From: Streptomyces cirratus
GTDB taxonomy: Bacteria > Actinomycetota > Actinomycetes > Streptomycetales > Streptomycetaceae
Direction: 5' to 3'
Length of the DNA: 64,000 bases
Assembly: GCF_014650775.1 (NCBI RefSeq)
Contig: NZ_BMVP01000003.1
Span: 248,001 to 312,000 of the forward strand
Shown piece by piece: positions 1 through 7,228 of the stretch. Each line of letters begins with the position of its first letter. The first letter of the stretch is position 1. The notes beneath the pieces are model-generated. The model saw nothing but the letters and a program-made list of their open reading frames with translations, ran no database searches and was not told where the DNA came from. The position numbers and the translations under genes are program-made.

Positions 1-807
1 CGGGCGGAGCGTCGCGCACTGCTGGCGGCGGTCGCCCGGCTGGAGACCGAGCGGGTGGACGAGCTCGACGTGGCCGGGACCCGCTACCGGGTCGTGCGCG
101 CGGAGGAGTACGGGGGTTCGGGCCCGGACGGCATGGAAGGGCCGCGTCCGACCGATCCGGAGCCGCCCGTGCCCGACTGGGACCGCACCGCCAAGGGCCC
201 GGCGGTGGACGAGGGCCTGGTCGTGGACCCTCGGGCGCCGGTCACCCCGACGCAGGCGGTGGAGCAGCTCGCGCTGCGCGGCCTGTGCTACGCCGGTGAG
301 CGGTTCCCCGAGGACGTGCGCGCGGATTCGGTGCGGGCGCTGGAGACCCACCCGGACGTGGTGCTGCTCCCGGCGACGTTCGAGGTCGTGGAGCGGACCG
401 CGAAGGGCTGGAAGGCGGTCAGCGGCCCGTACGCGACGGCGCACGAAGCCCGCCGGTCCCTGGACTTCGCCCTGACGTGGGCGTGGCCGCGGATGCACGG
501 GCTCATCCCTCCGGACACCGACCCGGCCGCCGACGCCCGTACCTTCGCGGCGGGCGGGACGGCGACTTCGGCGGTGGCCGCGGAACTGGCCGAGTACGCC
601 GAGGCCGCCGGCACCCTCCGGGCGGCCGGGCGCGTCAACCGGCTGGAGTTCCGGGACACCGTCTACCAGATCGTCCGTACCCGCCGTCTCCTGCGCTGGG
701 GCCCCGACGGCCCGGAGGGTCCGCGCCCGTCGGACGTCAACACCCAGGACCCGGCCCGCATCCACCTCACCCTCGACGAGGACGGCAACGTCCACCCGGA
801 GGACTGA
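1..807 (+). CDS. DUF5954 family protein (5'-truncated by window edge)
   Basis: Reading frame 1 is open from the first base, so the start lies left of the window; the ATG-like start at 55 is internal. The visible 268 codons contain two copies of a short motif of the type RYRVVRxxxxxRxGPDGxEGPRPxD, near the left edge and again close to the C-terminus, as in the Streptomyces DUF5954 family from memory. No signal peptide or membrane segment is visible in this part. Function unknown. It ends 24 bp before the stop codon of the convergent monooxygenase-like gene. Confidence 0.75.
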   Translation, partial: RAERRALLAAVARLETERVDELDVAGTRYRVVRAEEYGGSGPDGMEGPRPTDPEPPVPDWDRTAKGPAVDEGLVVDPRAPVTPTQAVEQLALRGLCYAGERFPEDVRADSVRALETHPDVVLLPATFEVVERTAKGWKAVSGPYATAHEARRSLDFALTWAWPRMHGLIPPDTDPAADARTFAAGGTATSAVAAELAEYAEAAGTLRAAGRVNRLEFRDTVYQIVRTRRLLRWGPDGPEGPRPSDVNTQDPARIHLTLDEDGNVHPED

Positions 808-831
808 CCCCCCTGCCCCGGGCGACAAGGG

Positions 832-1131
832 TCAGGCCGGGACCTCGCCCAGACGGCGCAGGGTGAACGGTTCGGCGAGGATCTCGTCCAGGACCTCGGC
901 GACGTGCCGGAAGTGCGGCAAGGAGAAGTGGTGGTCGAGGGCGGCGGGGTCGGCCCACTCCTCGACGATGACCATGCGGTCGGGGCGGTGGGGGTCGGCG
1001 TAGGGCTCGTAGCCCAGGCAGCCCTCCTCCGCCAGGGAGGGTTCGATCATCGCGTGCAGCTCGTCGCGCAGACGCCCCTCCCGGCCCGGCTTGGCGGTGA
1101 AGCGGGCGATGATCACGAGCGTGTTCGGCAT
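832..1131 (-). CDS. Putative quinol monooxygenase (ABM domain)
   Basis: A 99-residue dimeric alpha/beta-barrel protein of the antibiotic biosynthesis monooxygenase (YgiN-like) family. The whole length fits one ABM domain: N-terminal strand (TLVIIARFTAKPG), a central LGYEPY stretch, then VIVEEWADPAALDHHF with the usual Trp and paired His. Such proteins oxidise quinols or act as small ligand-binding dimers; which one cannot be told. The ATG at 1131 was chosen because the domain begins there; a longer frame to 1314 runs through the intergenic inverted repeat. It is divergent from the XRE regulator at 1280, the likely controller. Confidence 0.85.
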   Translation of the reverse strand: MPNTLVIIARFTAKPGREGRLRDELHAMIEPSLAEEGCLGYEPYADPHRPDRMVIVEEWADPAALDHHFSLPHFRHVAEVLDEILAEPFTLRRLGEVPA

Positions 1132-1221
1132 GAGGGGCTCCAGTGCATCTGGCGCGGAGGTGGACGGTGTCCATCCTGTGCGCCCGGGCGGACCGCATCC
1201 ATAGCTCCGTTCGACCCGGGT

Positions 1222-1258
1222 CCGCCGTGCCTGGGTCTGCCGGAACCAGGCACGGCGG
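1222..1258. promoter_or_regulatory. Perfect 13-bp inverted repeat between divergent genes
   Basis: The arms at 1222-1234 (CCGCCGTGCCTGG) and 1246-1258 are exact reverse complements separated by 11 bp. The element sits 21 bp before the XRE regulator start and about 90 bp before the monooxygenase-like gene. That position suits an operator for the adjacent DNA-binding protein better than a terminator, since both flanking genes point away from it. Confidence 0.65.
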
Positions 1259-1279
1259 GCCGTGGCGGACACTGGGGGC

Positions 1280-2140
1280 ATGGATCGTGCACACCAGCTC
1301 ACCGAGTTCCTCAAGTCCCGCCGTGCCCGCCTCAGTCCGGACGCCGCCGGGCGGGGCGGCTTCGGCGGCCGGCGGCGCGTGCCGGGCCTGCGCCGTGAGG
1401 AACTCGCCCTGCTGGCGGGCGTGAGCGTCGACTACTACACCCGTCTGGAACAGGGCCGGGCCCGCAACGTCTCCCCCGCCGTCCTCGACGCCGTCGCCGA
1501 CGCGCTCGGCCTGGACTCCGACGAGCGCGGCCACCTCCACAACCTCGCCAAGCCCGGCAGAACGGGTCGGCAGCCCGACCGCGCCCAGCAGATCGGCCCG
1601 GAACTGCGCCAGGCCCTGGACGCGCTGGTCACCGTCCCCGCCTACCTCATCGGGCGGCGACTCGACGTGCTCGCCTGGAACGACCTGGCCCGCACCCTGA
1701 TCGCCGACTTCCCCGCCCTGCCGCCGGACGGGCGCAACATGGCCCGCCTCGTCTTCCTCGACCGTGCCGCCAAGGACCTCTACCCAGAATGGGAGGCCAA
1801 GGCCCGTGACACCGTCTCCAACCTCCGTCTCGACGCAGGACGTCACCCCGATGACCCGCGACTGGCCGCGCTGGTCGGTGAACTGACGCTCGGGAGCGCC
1901 GACTTCCGCCGTCTGTGGGAGGACCACACCGTCTTCGGCAAGACCCGGGGCCGCAAGCGGTTCGCCCACCCCCGCGTCGGGGAACTCTCCCTGGACTACG
2001 TGGCCATGCGCGCGCCCGACGACCCCGACATGACCCTGATGATCTACAGCGCACCCGTCGGCTCCGCCGCAGCCGACGCCCTGCGGGTCCTGGCCGACGT
2101 CACACCGGCACCGCGGGGCCGCCGGACGGCGGACCTGTGA
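1280..2140 (+). CDS. XRE-family regulator with MmyB-like ligand-binding domain
   Basis: 286 residues. The N-terminal helix-turn-helix (about residues 30-75) carries the hallmark VPGLRREELALLAGVS and YYTRLEQGR, followed by the C-terminal MmyB-type ligand-binding domain (about 105-265). This architecture is abundant in Streptomyces, where such proteins typically control one adjacent, often divergent, enzyme gene. Here the divergent partner is the ABM-domain protein and the shared 148-bp gap holds a perfect inverted repeat. ATG 1280 is preferred over 1262 because the family starts just before the HTH. Its 3' end overlaps the convergent AraC gene by 41 bp. Confidence 0.88.
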   Translation: MDRAHQLTEFLKSRRARLSPDAAGRGGFGGRRRVPGLRREELALLAGVSVDYYTRLEQGRARNVSPAVLDAVADALGLDSDERGHLHNLAKPGRTGRQPDRAQQIGPELRQALDALVTVPAYLIGRRLDVLAWNDLARTLIADFPALPPDGRNMARLVFLDRAAKDLYPEWEAKARDTVSNLRLDAGRHPDDPRLAALVGELTLGSADFRRLWEDHTVFGKTRGRKRFAHPRVGELSLDYVAMRAPDDPDMTLMIYSAPVGSAAADALRVLADVTPAPRGRRTADL

Positions 2141-2924
2141 GCCGGGCGTACCGGCCCGGAGTGGTGCCCACGATGCGCTTGAAGTGCCGGGTGAGGTGCG
2201 ACTGGTCGTAGAACCCGGCGTCGGTGGCCACCTCACCCGGCGGTTGCCCGTCGAGCAGCAGCCGGCGGGCCAGGTCGATGCGGCGGGACGTCACGTACTG
2301 GTGCGGTGCGATGCCGAAGGCGTTGCTGAACGCGCGTACGAGGTGCGTGGGGTGGGCGTGGAGGAGGCGCGCGGCCTCGTCCAGGGTGAGGGGTTGGAGG
2401 AGCCGTTCGTCGAGGAGGTCGCGCAGCGTCCGGGCGATGCCGTGGTCCGGTCGCGGGCCGCGCGGGAGCCTGGGGCGCAGGTGGGCGCGCAGCCGGTCAC
2501 CGATGAGGGCCAGGCGGCTCTCGGCCTCGAACTCGTCGCCCGGGTGGGCGAGGACGGTGTGCAGTTGTCCGACGCGGCTGCGCAGGAGGGGGTCGGCGAG
2601 GTCCGGGCCGTCGACCGCGGGCCCGATGAAGCTCGCGTCGAGGTGGGTCATGTCGAGGTAGAGCACACGTTTGCGGAAGCCGCCGGTGGTGGCGGGTGAG
2701 CCGTTGTGCGGGACCTGCGGCGGGAGGAGGCTGACGGTGTCGGACGGGGTGGCCCGCTGGTGGCGGTCGAGGTCGTAGCGGACCGCGCCGTCGTCGACGA
2801 TCAGCAGGGTCCAGGCGTCGTGGACGTGCATGGGGTAGGCGTGCGCGGTGAAGTGGGCGTGGAAGACCTCCAGGACACCCGCCACCGGTGGGCGCCAGGC
2901 CGAGGTCTCCTGCCGAGCGGTCAT
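2100..2924 (-). CDS. AraC-family transcriptional regulator
   Basis: 274 residues: an N-terminal cupin-type sensing domain (about 10-130, with the HVHDAWTLLIVDDG segment) and a C-terminal pair of HTH motifs (about 170-270), ending in the family signature ATDAGFYDQSHLTRHFKR and GTTPGRY. It binds DNA as a ligand-responsive activator or repressor. ATG at 2924 follows the domain boundary; upstream extension would enter the divergent DUF2000 gene. Only 49 bp separate it from that gene, so it probably controls it. Confidence 0.88.
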   Translation of the reverse strand: MTARQETSAWRPPVAGVLEVFHAHFTAHAYPMHVHDAWTLLIVDDGAVRYDLDRHQRATPSDTVSLLPPQVPHNGSPATTGGFRKRVLYLDMTHLDASFIGPAVDGPDLADPLLRSRVGQLHTVLAHPGDEFEAESRLALIGDRLRAHLRPRLPRGPRPDHGIARTLRDLLDERLLQPLTLDEAARLLHAHPTHLVRAFSNAFGIAPHQYVTSRRIDLARRLLLDGQPPGEVATDAGFYDQSHLTRHFKRIVGTTPGRYARLTGPPSGGPAVPV

Positions 2925-2973
2925 GCAAGGAACGTACAAGACCGGGAAGGCGCCCACCCGCCAGTCTCGGAGC

Positions 2974-3432
2974 ATGAGAACCGAGAACGAGACCGACGGC
3001 GCGGACGATGCGCTGGCCCCCGTCCGCTTCGACACCAAGATCGCCGTGGTACTGCGGGACGACCTTGAGACCTGGCAGCGGCTGAACGTGACCGCGTTCC
3101 TGGTCAGCGGGCTCGGCACGGCTTCACCGGAGGTGATCGGCGAGCCGTACGCGGACGCCGACGACACCGCCTACCTGCCGATGTTCCGCCAGCCTGTGAT
3201 GGTCTTCGAGGCGGCGAAGGAGACCCTGACCGCCGCGCACGGCCGTGCCCTCTCCCGTGCGCTGCCGACTGCCGTGTTCACGTCGGACCTCTTCCGCACG
3301 GGCAACGACCGCGACAACCGGGCGGCCGTCCGGGCCGTGGGGACGGGCACGCTCGACCTGGTGGGGATGGCCGTCTACGGCCCGCGCAACGCCGTGGACA
3401 AGGTGCTCAAGGGCGCGCGCATGCACCCGTGA
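2974..3432 (+). CDS. DUF2000 family protein
   Basis: 152 residues without signal peptide. The features match DUF2000 (PF09391, a fold related to peptidyl-tRNA hydrolase 2): KIAVVLRDDL near the N-terminus, TAFLVSGL, a central YLPMFRQPVMVF, and a terminal region with AVYGPRNAVDK. Biochemical role unknown. ATG 2974 gives the family's normal N-terminus. It is divergent from an AraC regulator with a 49-bp shared promoter, an arrangement I recall from other actinomycetes. Confidence 0.8.
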   Translation: MRTENETDGADDALAPVRFDTKIAVVLRDDLETWQRLNVTAFLVSGLGTASPEVIGEPYADADDTAYLPMFRQPVMVFEAAKETLTAAHGRALSRALPTAVFTSDLFRTGNDRDNRAAVRAVGTGTLDLVGMAVYGPRNAVDKVLKGARMHP

Positions 3433-3435
3433 GGA

Positions 3436-3482
3436 TGTCAGCCTGGGTTGACAGCGTGGCGCCTGTCAGCCCAGACTGACAG
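3436..3482 (+). promoter_or_regulatory. Twin palindromic operators over a leaderless promoter
   Basis: Two related palindromes lie side by side, centres 28 bp apart: TGTCAGCCTGGGTTGACA (3436-3453, one mismatched pair) and CTGTCAG-n6-CTGACAG (3463-3482, perfect arms). A promoter overlaps both: -35 TTGACA at 3448-3453, 18 bp, -10 CAGACT at 3472-3477. The predicted +1 is at or next to the ATG at 3485, so the downstream mRNA should be leaderless. The small HTH protein encoded there is the obvious candidate repressor. Confidence 0.7.
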
Positions 3483-3484
3483 GT

Positions 3485-3688
3485 ATGGAAACCGGAGATC
3501 TGTCAGAACGTCTCAGGTCGCACGACCCCGCCGTGGGACTGCGCGCGGTGGGCGCGCTGCACCGGCTGGCGGAGCAGGTCGAGGCCGCGGCGGTGGCGCG
3601 CGCCAGGCAGCAGGGGTGGTCCTGGGAACAGATCGGGGACGCCCTCGGCGTGTCCCGGCAGTCCGCACACGCCAAACACGGGAAGTGA
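3485..3688 (+). CDS. Small helix-turn-helix protein paired with Clp-N protein
   Basis: 67 residues, almost entirely one helical HTH: a leading helix (VGALHRLAEQVEAAAVARAR) then WSWEQIGDALGVSRQSAHAKHG. From memory this family is regularly found in front of a Clp N-domain protein in Streptomyces. No Shine-Dalgarno precedes the ATG; the upstream palindrome ends 2 bp before it, consistent with a leaderless transcript. The protein probably binds the two palindromes at 3436-3482 and autoregulates the three-gene operon. Confidence 0.85.
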   Translation: METGDLSERLRSHDPAVGLRAVGALHRLAEQVEAAAVARARQQGWSWEQIGDALGVSRQSAHAKHGK

Positions 3689-3695
3689 GACGACG

Positions 3696-4166
3696 GTGTT
3701 CGAGAAGTTCGCAACGGGTGCCCGCACAGCCGTCACCTGCGCACTGGAAGAAGCCCGGCTGCGCGGCGACCGCCGCATCGGGACCGAACACCTCCTCCTG
3801 GGCCTCCTCCACGAGCCCGGCTCGCCGGCGGTCCGGTGCCTCGGCGTCGGCCTCGACGACGCGCGGGCCGCCCTCGAGGGGCTGGACCGCTCCGCGCTGG
3901 CCGCGATCGGGATCGACGTCCAGGGGATCGAGCGGCCGCCCGTCCCCGCCTCGCGCAAACGCACGCCCTTCACCTCCGGCGCCCGCTCGGTCCTGCCGCG
4001 CGCCCTCGTGGAGGTGAGGAAGACCGGCGGCCGGCGCCTCGGGCCGGAGCACCTGCTGCTCGCACTCCTCGCCTGCGAGCGGCCGGACCCCGCGGCGGAG
4101 CTGATGGAGCACCTGGGCGTCGACCGCCCGGCGGTCCGCGAACGCCTCTCGGACAGGACCGGGTGA
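3696..4166 (+). CDS. Clp N-terminal (R) domain protein
   Basis: 156 residues with two Clp-N repeats. The first (about 1-60) contains FEKFATGARTAVTCALEEAR and IGTEHLLLGLLHEPG; the second (about 85-150) contains LPRALVEVRKTGGRRLGPEHLLLALL. It lacks the AAA+ modules of ClpC/ClpA, so it is a stand-alone substrate- or adaptor-binding domain. It might modulate ClpC or bind misfolded or marked proteins. It starts 8 bp after the HTH gene and its stop overlaps the next start (GTGA). Confidence 0.87.
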   Translation: MFEKFATGARTAVTCALEEARLRGDRRIGTEHLLLGLLHEPGSPAVRCLGVGLDDARAALEGLDRSALAAIGIDVQGIERPPVPASRKRTPFTSGARSVLPRALVEVRKTGGRRLGPEHLLLALLACERPDPAAELMEHLGVDRPAVRERLSDRTG

Positions 4167-4594
4167 CAGCGGTGTCGGTGGAAGCCGCCGGGAGACCCTC
4201 GTACGAGGACTGTTCGATCTACGTCGACGCGCCCGACCCGGAGGCGGTGATCGAGGCCCTCGCCCACCTGGCCGACGGCCCGGTCGACGCGCACGTCCTG
4301 CGCGCGGGGTCCGTGCTGCTGCACGTCGGCCACAACGGTTACGCGTCGGACATCGGCGGCGACCCGGTCGCGCCCTTCCTCCGATGGGAGGTGACCACCG
4401 ACTGCGAGGCGCCCTCCGCGACGACCGCCGAAGACGTGGTCGAGGCCGTCGCCACCGTGCTCAGGACGCTGTGGAGCAGCGGATACCGGGCCCTCGCGGC
4501 GTGCGACTTCGAGAACGAACTGCCCGCGAACGGCGGGGGTCGGCTCGGCATGAGCGGCAAAAGCCGGTTGCCGCGGGCGCGTTGGTCCACGTAA
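4163..4594 (+). CDS. Unrecognised 143-aa protein coupled to Clp-N gene
   Basis: Starts at GTG 4163 in a 4-bp overlap with the Clp-N stop, so it is translationally coupled; GTG 4172 or 4178 are alternatives. The protein is acidic and apparently cytoplasmic, without signal or membrane segments. The pattern (EDCSIYVDAPDPEAVIEALAHLADG, then WEVTTDCEAP, then AVATVLRTLWSSGYRALAACDFE) suggests one alpha/beta domain, reminiscent of small immunity-type proteins, but I cannot assign a family. Its position makes it the third member of the HTH/Clp-N operon. Confidence 0.6.
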   Translation: MTAVSVEAAGRPSYEDCSIYVDAPDPEAVIEALAHLADGPVDAHVLRAGSVLLHVGHNGYASDIGGDPVAPFLRWEVTTDCEAPSATTAEDVVEAVATVLRTLWSSGYRALAACDFENELPANGGGRLGMSGKSRLPRARWST

Positions 4595-4694
4595 GATCGC
4601 CGATGTGAACACCGGACCGGCAATGCGCCACGCACGGATTGGTTACCCGGTGGAGGGCTGATCCCTCCGTGGGTGCGACGAAGGCACCCCCACA

Positions 4695-4758
4695 GTTCGG
4701 CACGCGGACCCCCCAGTGCTCGTGCACTAGGCGTCCCTTTTCCGTATTCGTGCCGAAC
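4695..4758. repeat. Nested inverted repeats upstream of VOC gene
   Basis: An outer 10-bp perfect repeat (GTTCGGCACG at 4695-4704, complement at 4749-4758) encloses an inner hairpin AGTGC-TCGT-GCACT (4715-4728). The outer right arm lies 19 bp before the ATG at 4778. It could be a split operator or a folded 5' leader; no terminator-like T run follows. Confidence 0.5.
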
Positions 4759-4777
4759 ACACCGAGGTCGAACCCGA

Positions 4778-5152
4778 ATGACAGTCACGTTCAACCACAC
4801 CATCATCGCCGCCAAGGACCGGGGCGAGTCGGCCCGCTTCTTCCGGGAGTTGCTGGAACTGCCGGAAGCACCGTCCTGGGGGCCGTTCACCAACATCCAG
4901 CTCCCCGACGGCGTACTGCTCCAGTTCGCGGAGCCGCCGGTTGAGATCCAGATGCAGCACTACGCGTTCCTGATCGACGACGAGCTGTTCGACCGGGCGT
5001 ACCAGCGGCTCCGTGACCGCGGCATCGAGCACTGGGCCGATCCCCAGATGCGCCGCCCGCACGAGACCAACACCGAGCACGGCGGCCGGGGTGTGTACTT
5101 CAAGGACCCCGCCGGCCACGCGATCGAGTTGATCACCCGCCCCTACCTGTAG
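4778..5152 (+). CDS. VOC (glyoxalase/bleomycin-resistance) family protein
   Basis: 124 residues, one complete vicinal oxygen chelate module of two beta-alpha-beta-beta-beta repeats. It opens FNHTIIAAKDRGESARFFRELL and ends VYFKDPAGHAIELITRP, with His-7 and the late Glu of AIEL at the usual metal-ligand positions. The substrate cannot be inferred. The ATG lies between the 4695-4758 repeats and the start of the domain. It is followed by a strong hairpin terminator shared with the convergent EamA gene. Confidence 0.85.
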   Translation: MTVTFNHTIIAAKDRGESARFFRELLELPEAPSWGPFTNIQLPDGVLLQFAEPPVEIQMQHYAFLIDDELFDRAYQRLRDRGIEHWADPQMRRPHETNTEHGGRGVYFKDPAGHAIELITRPYL

Positions 5153-5163
5153 CCGGGCGTACC

Positions 5164-5202
5164 GCGGGGCCCGGTCGCCGCACCCCGGCGACCGGGCCCC
5201 GC
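5164..5202. terminator. Bidirectional hairpin terminator
   Basis: A perfect 16-bp stem (5164-5179 with 5187-5202) with a 7-nt loop lies 11 bp after the VOC stop and 32 bp beyond the convergent EamA stop, so it can end transcription from both sides. Confidence 0.75.
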
Positions 5203-5234
5203 ACGCGGCACGCACACCGCGGTCGGTGCCTTCC

Positions 5235-6242
5235 CTACGAGGTCGTGGTCGAGGCGGCCTGGAGCGGGGGGCTTGCGCTGCGGGTGGTCCGCGCCGTCCG
5301 GGCCCGGCGGGTGGCGGCCCCGCCCCTGCCCGCGGTGGCGACGAGGACTCCGGCGAGCAGGACGCCGACTCCGCAGAGTTGCTCGACGGAGGGGTCCTCG
5401 CCGAAGACGACGGCTCCGAGCACGACCGCGCCGACGGGCTGGACGAGCAGCAGGGTGCTGGTCAGGGCGGCCGGCAGCGCGGTCAGCGAGCGGGAGATCA
5501 GCAGCCAGCCGACCACTTGCGAGGACAGGGCGAGCAGGACCAGCCAGCCCAGGGTGGGCCAGGGCGACGGGAGCCGGACGTCGCCGATGGCCACGGACAG
5601 CACCGCCGCGCCGACGGCGGCGCCGAGCGTCGCCTCGTAGAGCGGGGCGATGACGCCCACGTCCCCGCCCGGCGCCGTGTTCCGTCCGGCGGCGCGCAGG
5701 ATCAGGATGTAGCCGGCGTAGAAGACGGAGGTACCGATTCCGAAGAGCACCCCGAGCCCGGGGCTGCTGCCGTAGGTGCTGCTCCCGAACACCCCGGCGA
5801 TGAGTACGACGCCCGCCAGCATGAGCGGGAGGGCTGCCAGCAGGGACCTGGCCGGCCGCTCCCCCAGTACGGTCCAGGCGAACAGTGCGACGAACAGCAC
5901 CTGCAGGTTGCCGAGGACCGTGGCGAGTCCCGCGCCGACGGCGTCGATGGTGTGGCTCCAGAGCACCAGGTCACATGCGAGGGCCACACCCGCGAGACGG
6001 GCCAGCCAACGTGCCCGGCGCGCGAGCGGGCTGCGGTGGGCGCGCCTGCGGTCGGCGGTCATCAGGGCCCACAGCACGGGCACGGCCACGGCGCAGCGGA
6101 AGAAGGCCGCCATGCCCGCGGTGGTGTCGGCGAGCCGGACCATGGGCGCGGAGGCCGCGATGAACGCGGCGCCGGCCAGGACGGCGAGCACGGGACGCCC
6201 GGCCGGCGGTGGGGCCGCGAGGGGGGAACCTCCGGTGGTCAT
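5235..6242 (-). CDS. EamA/DMT-family permease
   Basis: 335 residues with about ten hydrophobic segments in two EamA repeats; the first opens PVLAVLAGAAFIAASAPMVRLA, the second covers the LFGIGTSVFYAGYILIL region. The C-terminus is a Thr/Ser/Arg-rich cytoplasmic tail. These drug/metabolite transporters move amino acids, nucleosides or small metabolites. ATG 6242 overlaps the stop of the transketolase gene (ATGA), so it is the last gene of the leftward transketolase operon and may transport its substrate or product. Confidence 0.85.
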   Translation of the reverse strand: MTTGGSPLAAPPPAGRPVLAVLAGAAFIAASAPMVRLADTTAGMAAFFRCAVAVPVLWALMTADRRRAHRSPLARRARWLARLAGVALACDLVLWSHTIDAVGAGLATVLGNLQVLFVALFAWTVLGERPARSLLAALPLMLAGVVLIAGVFGSSTYGSSPGLGVLFGIGTSVFYAGYILILRAAGRNTAPGGDVGVIAPLYEATLGAAVGAAVLSVAIGDVRLPSPWPTLGWLVLLALSSQVVGWLLISRSLTALPAALTSTLLLVQPVGAVVLGAVVFGEDPSVEQLCGVGVLLAGVLVATAGRGGAATRRARTARTTRSASPPLQAASTTTS

Positions 6243-7228
6243 GCCACGACGTCCAGTGCCTGGGCGAGGGCGTTGGTCACGTTGATCCCGGCGTGGTTCA
6301 GCAGGTACTGCTCCCCTCCGACGAGGTCGTAGTGGATGTCGGGCACGCCGATCCGGCGCACCGGCGGGCCCGCGATCTCGGCGATGACCTCGCAGACGGC
6401 TCCGCCGAGGCCGCCCACGGCGCGGTGGTCCTCGATGGTGACGATGACTTCGGCGTGGGCACTGGCGTCGAGGATCGCCTCCCGGTCCAGGGGTTTGACC
6501 GTGTGCATGTTCAGGTGCCCGGCACTCACGCCCTGCTCGGCGAGTTCCCGGGCGGCTCGCGCCGCGACCAGGTTCGGGTAGGGGCCGGTGGCGATGAACA
6601 GCACCCGGCCGGGCTCGCGCATCACGCGTGCCTTGCCCAGGACGAATTCGGTGCGCTCCTCGAACAGGGTCGGCGTGGCCAGGCGCCCCAGCCGCATGTA
6701 CGCGGGGCCGGGGTCGGCGGCCAGGGCCACCGTGGCCTGTACGGTCTCCCACGCGTCGGCCGGGGCGACCACCGTCATGTTCGGCAGCATGCGGGTGACG
6801 CCGATGTCCTCGAGCGAGTGGTGGGTGGGGCCGTAGTGGCCCGAGGCGAGTCCCGCGTGCGTTCCCACGATCTTGACCGGCAGGTTGGCGCCTGCCACGT
6901 CGATCTTGATCTGTTCGTAGGCGCGGGCGACGGCGAAGGGGCTCATGCCGTTGGCGAACACGGGCCGGGCGACCACGGTCATCCCGGCGGCGACGCCGAC
7001 CATGTTCTGTTCGGCGATGCCGAGGTCCACGTACTGGCGCGGCAGTTCCTTCGCGAAGTGGTCCTCGTAGTCCATGTCGGTGGCCAGGCACGCCAGGAGC
7101 GGGTTCTCCCGTCCGAGGGCGAGCAGCATCATGGCGTAGGCGTCGCGGCTCTGGATGGTGGAGCGGTGCTCCCAGACGTGGTCGAAGACCTCCGCGACGG
7201 AGCGTTCGGTGGCGATGTCCGTGCTCAT
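6239..7228 (-). CDS. Transketolase, C-terminal subunit (split enzyme)
   Basis: 329 residues carrying the pyrimidine-binding domain (about 25-190) and C-terminal domain (about 205-325) of transketolase or 1-deoxyxylulose-5-phosphate-synthase-like enzymes. The cofactor-activating Glu is in YVDLGIAEQNMVGVAAG; HAGLASGHYGPTHHSLEDI resembles the conserved transketolase segment. The thiamine diphosphate-binding half is encoded immediately upstream with a 4-bp overlap, giving an alpha2beta2-type split enzyme. Split transketolases in secondary clusters usually transfer a two-carbon ketol unit onto an unusual aldehyde acceptor. The substrate here is unknown. Confidence 0.88.
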   Translation of the reverse strand: MSTDIATERSVAEVFDHVWEHRSTIQSRDAYAMMLLALGRENPLLACLATDMDYEDHFAKELPRQYVDLGIAEQNMVGVAAGMTVVARPVFANGMSPFAVARAYEQIKIDVAGANLPVKIVGTHAGLASGHYGPTHHSLEDIGVTRMLPNMTVVAPADAWETVQATVALAADPGPAYMRLGRLATPTLFEERTEFVLGKARVMREPGRVLFIATGPYPNLVAARAARELAEQGVSAGHLNMHTVKPLDREAILDASAHAEVIVTIEDHRAVGGLGGAVCEVIAEIAGPPVRRIGVPDIHYDLVGGEQYLLNHAGINVTNALAQALDVVA

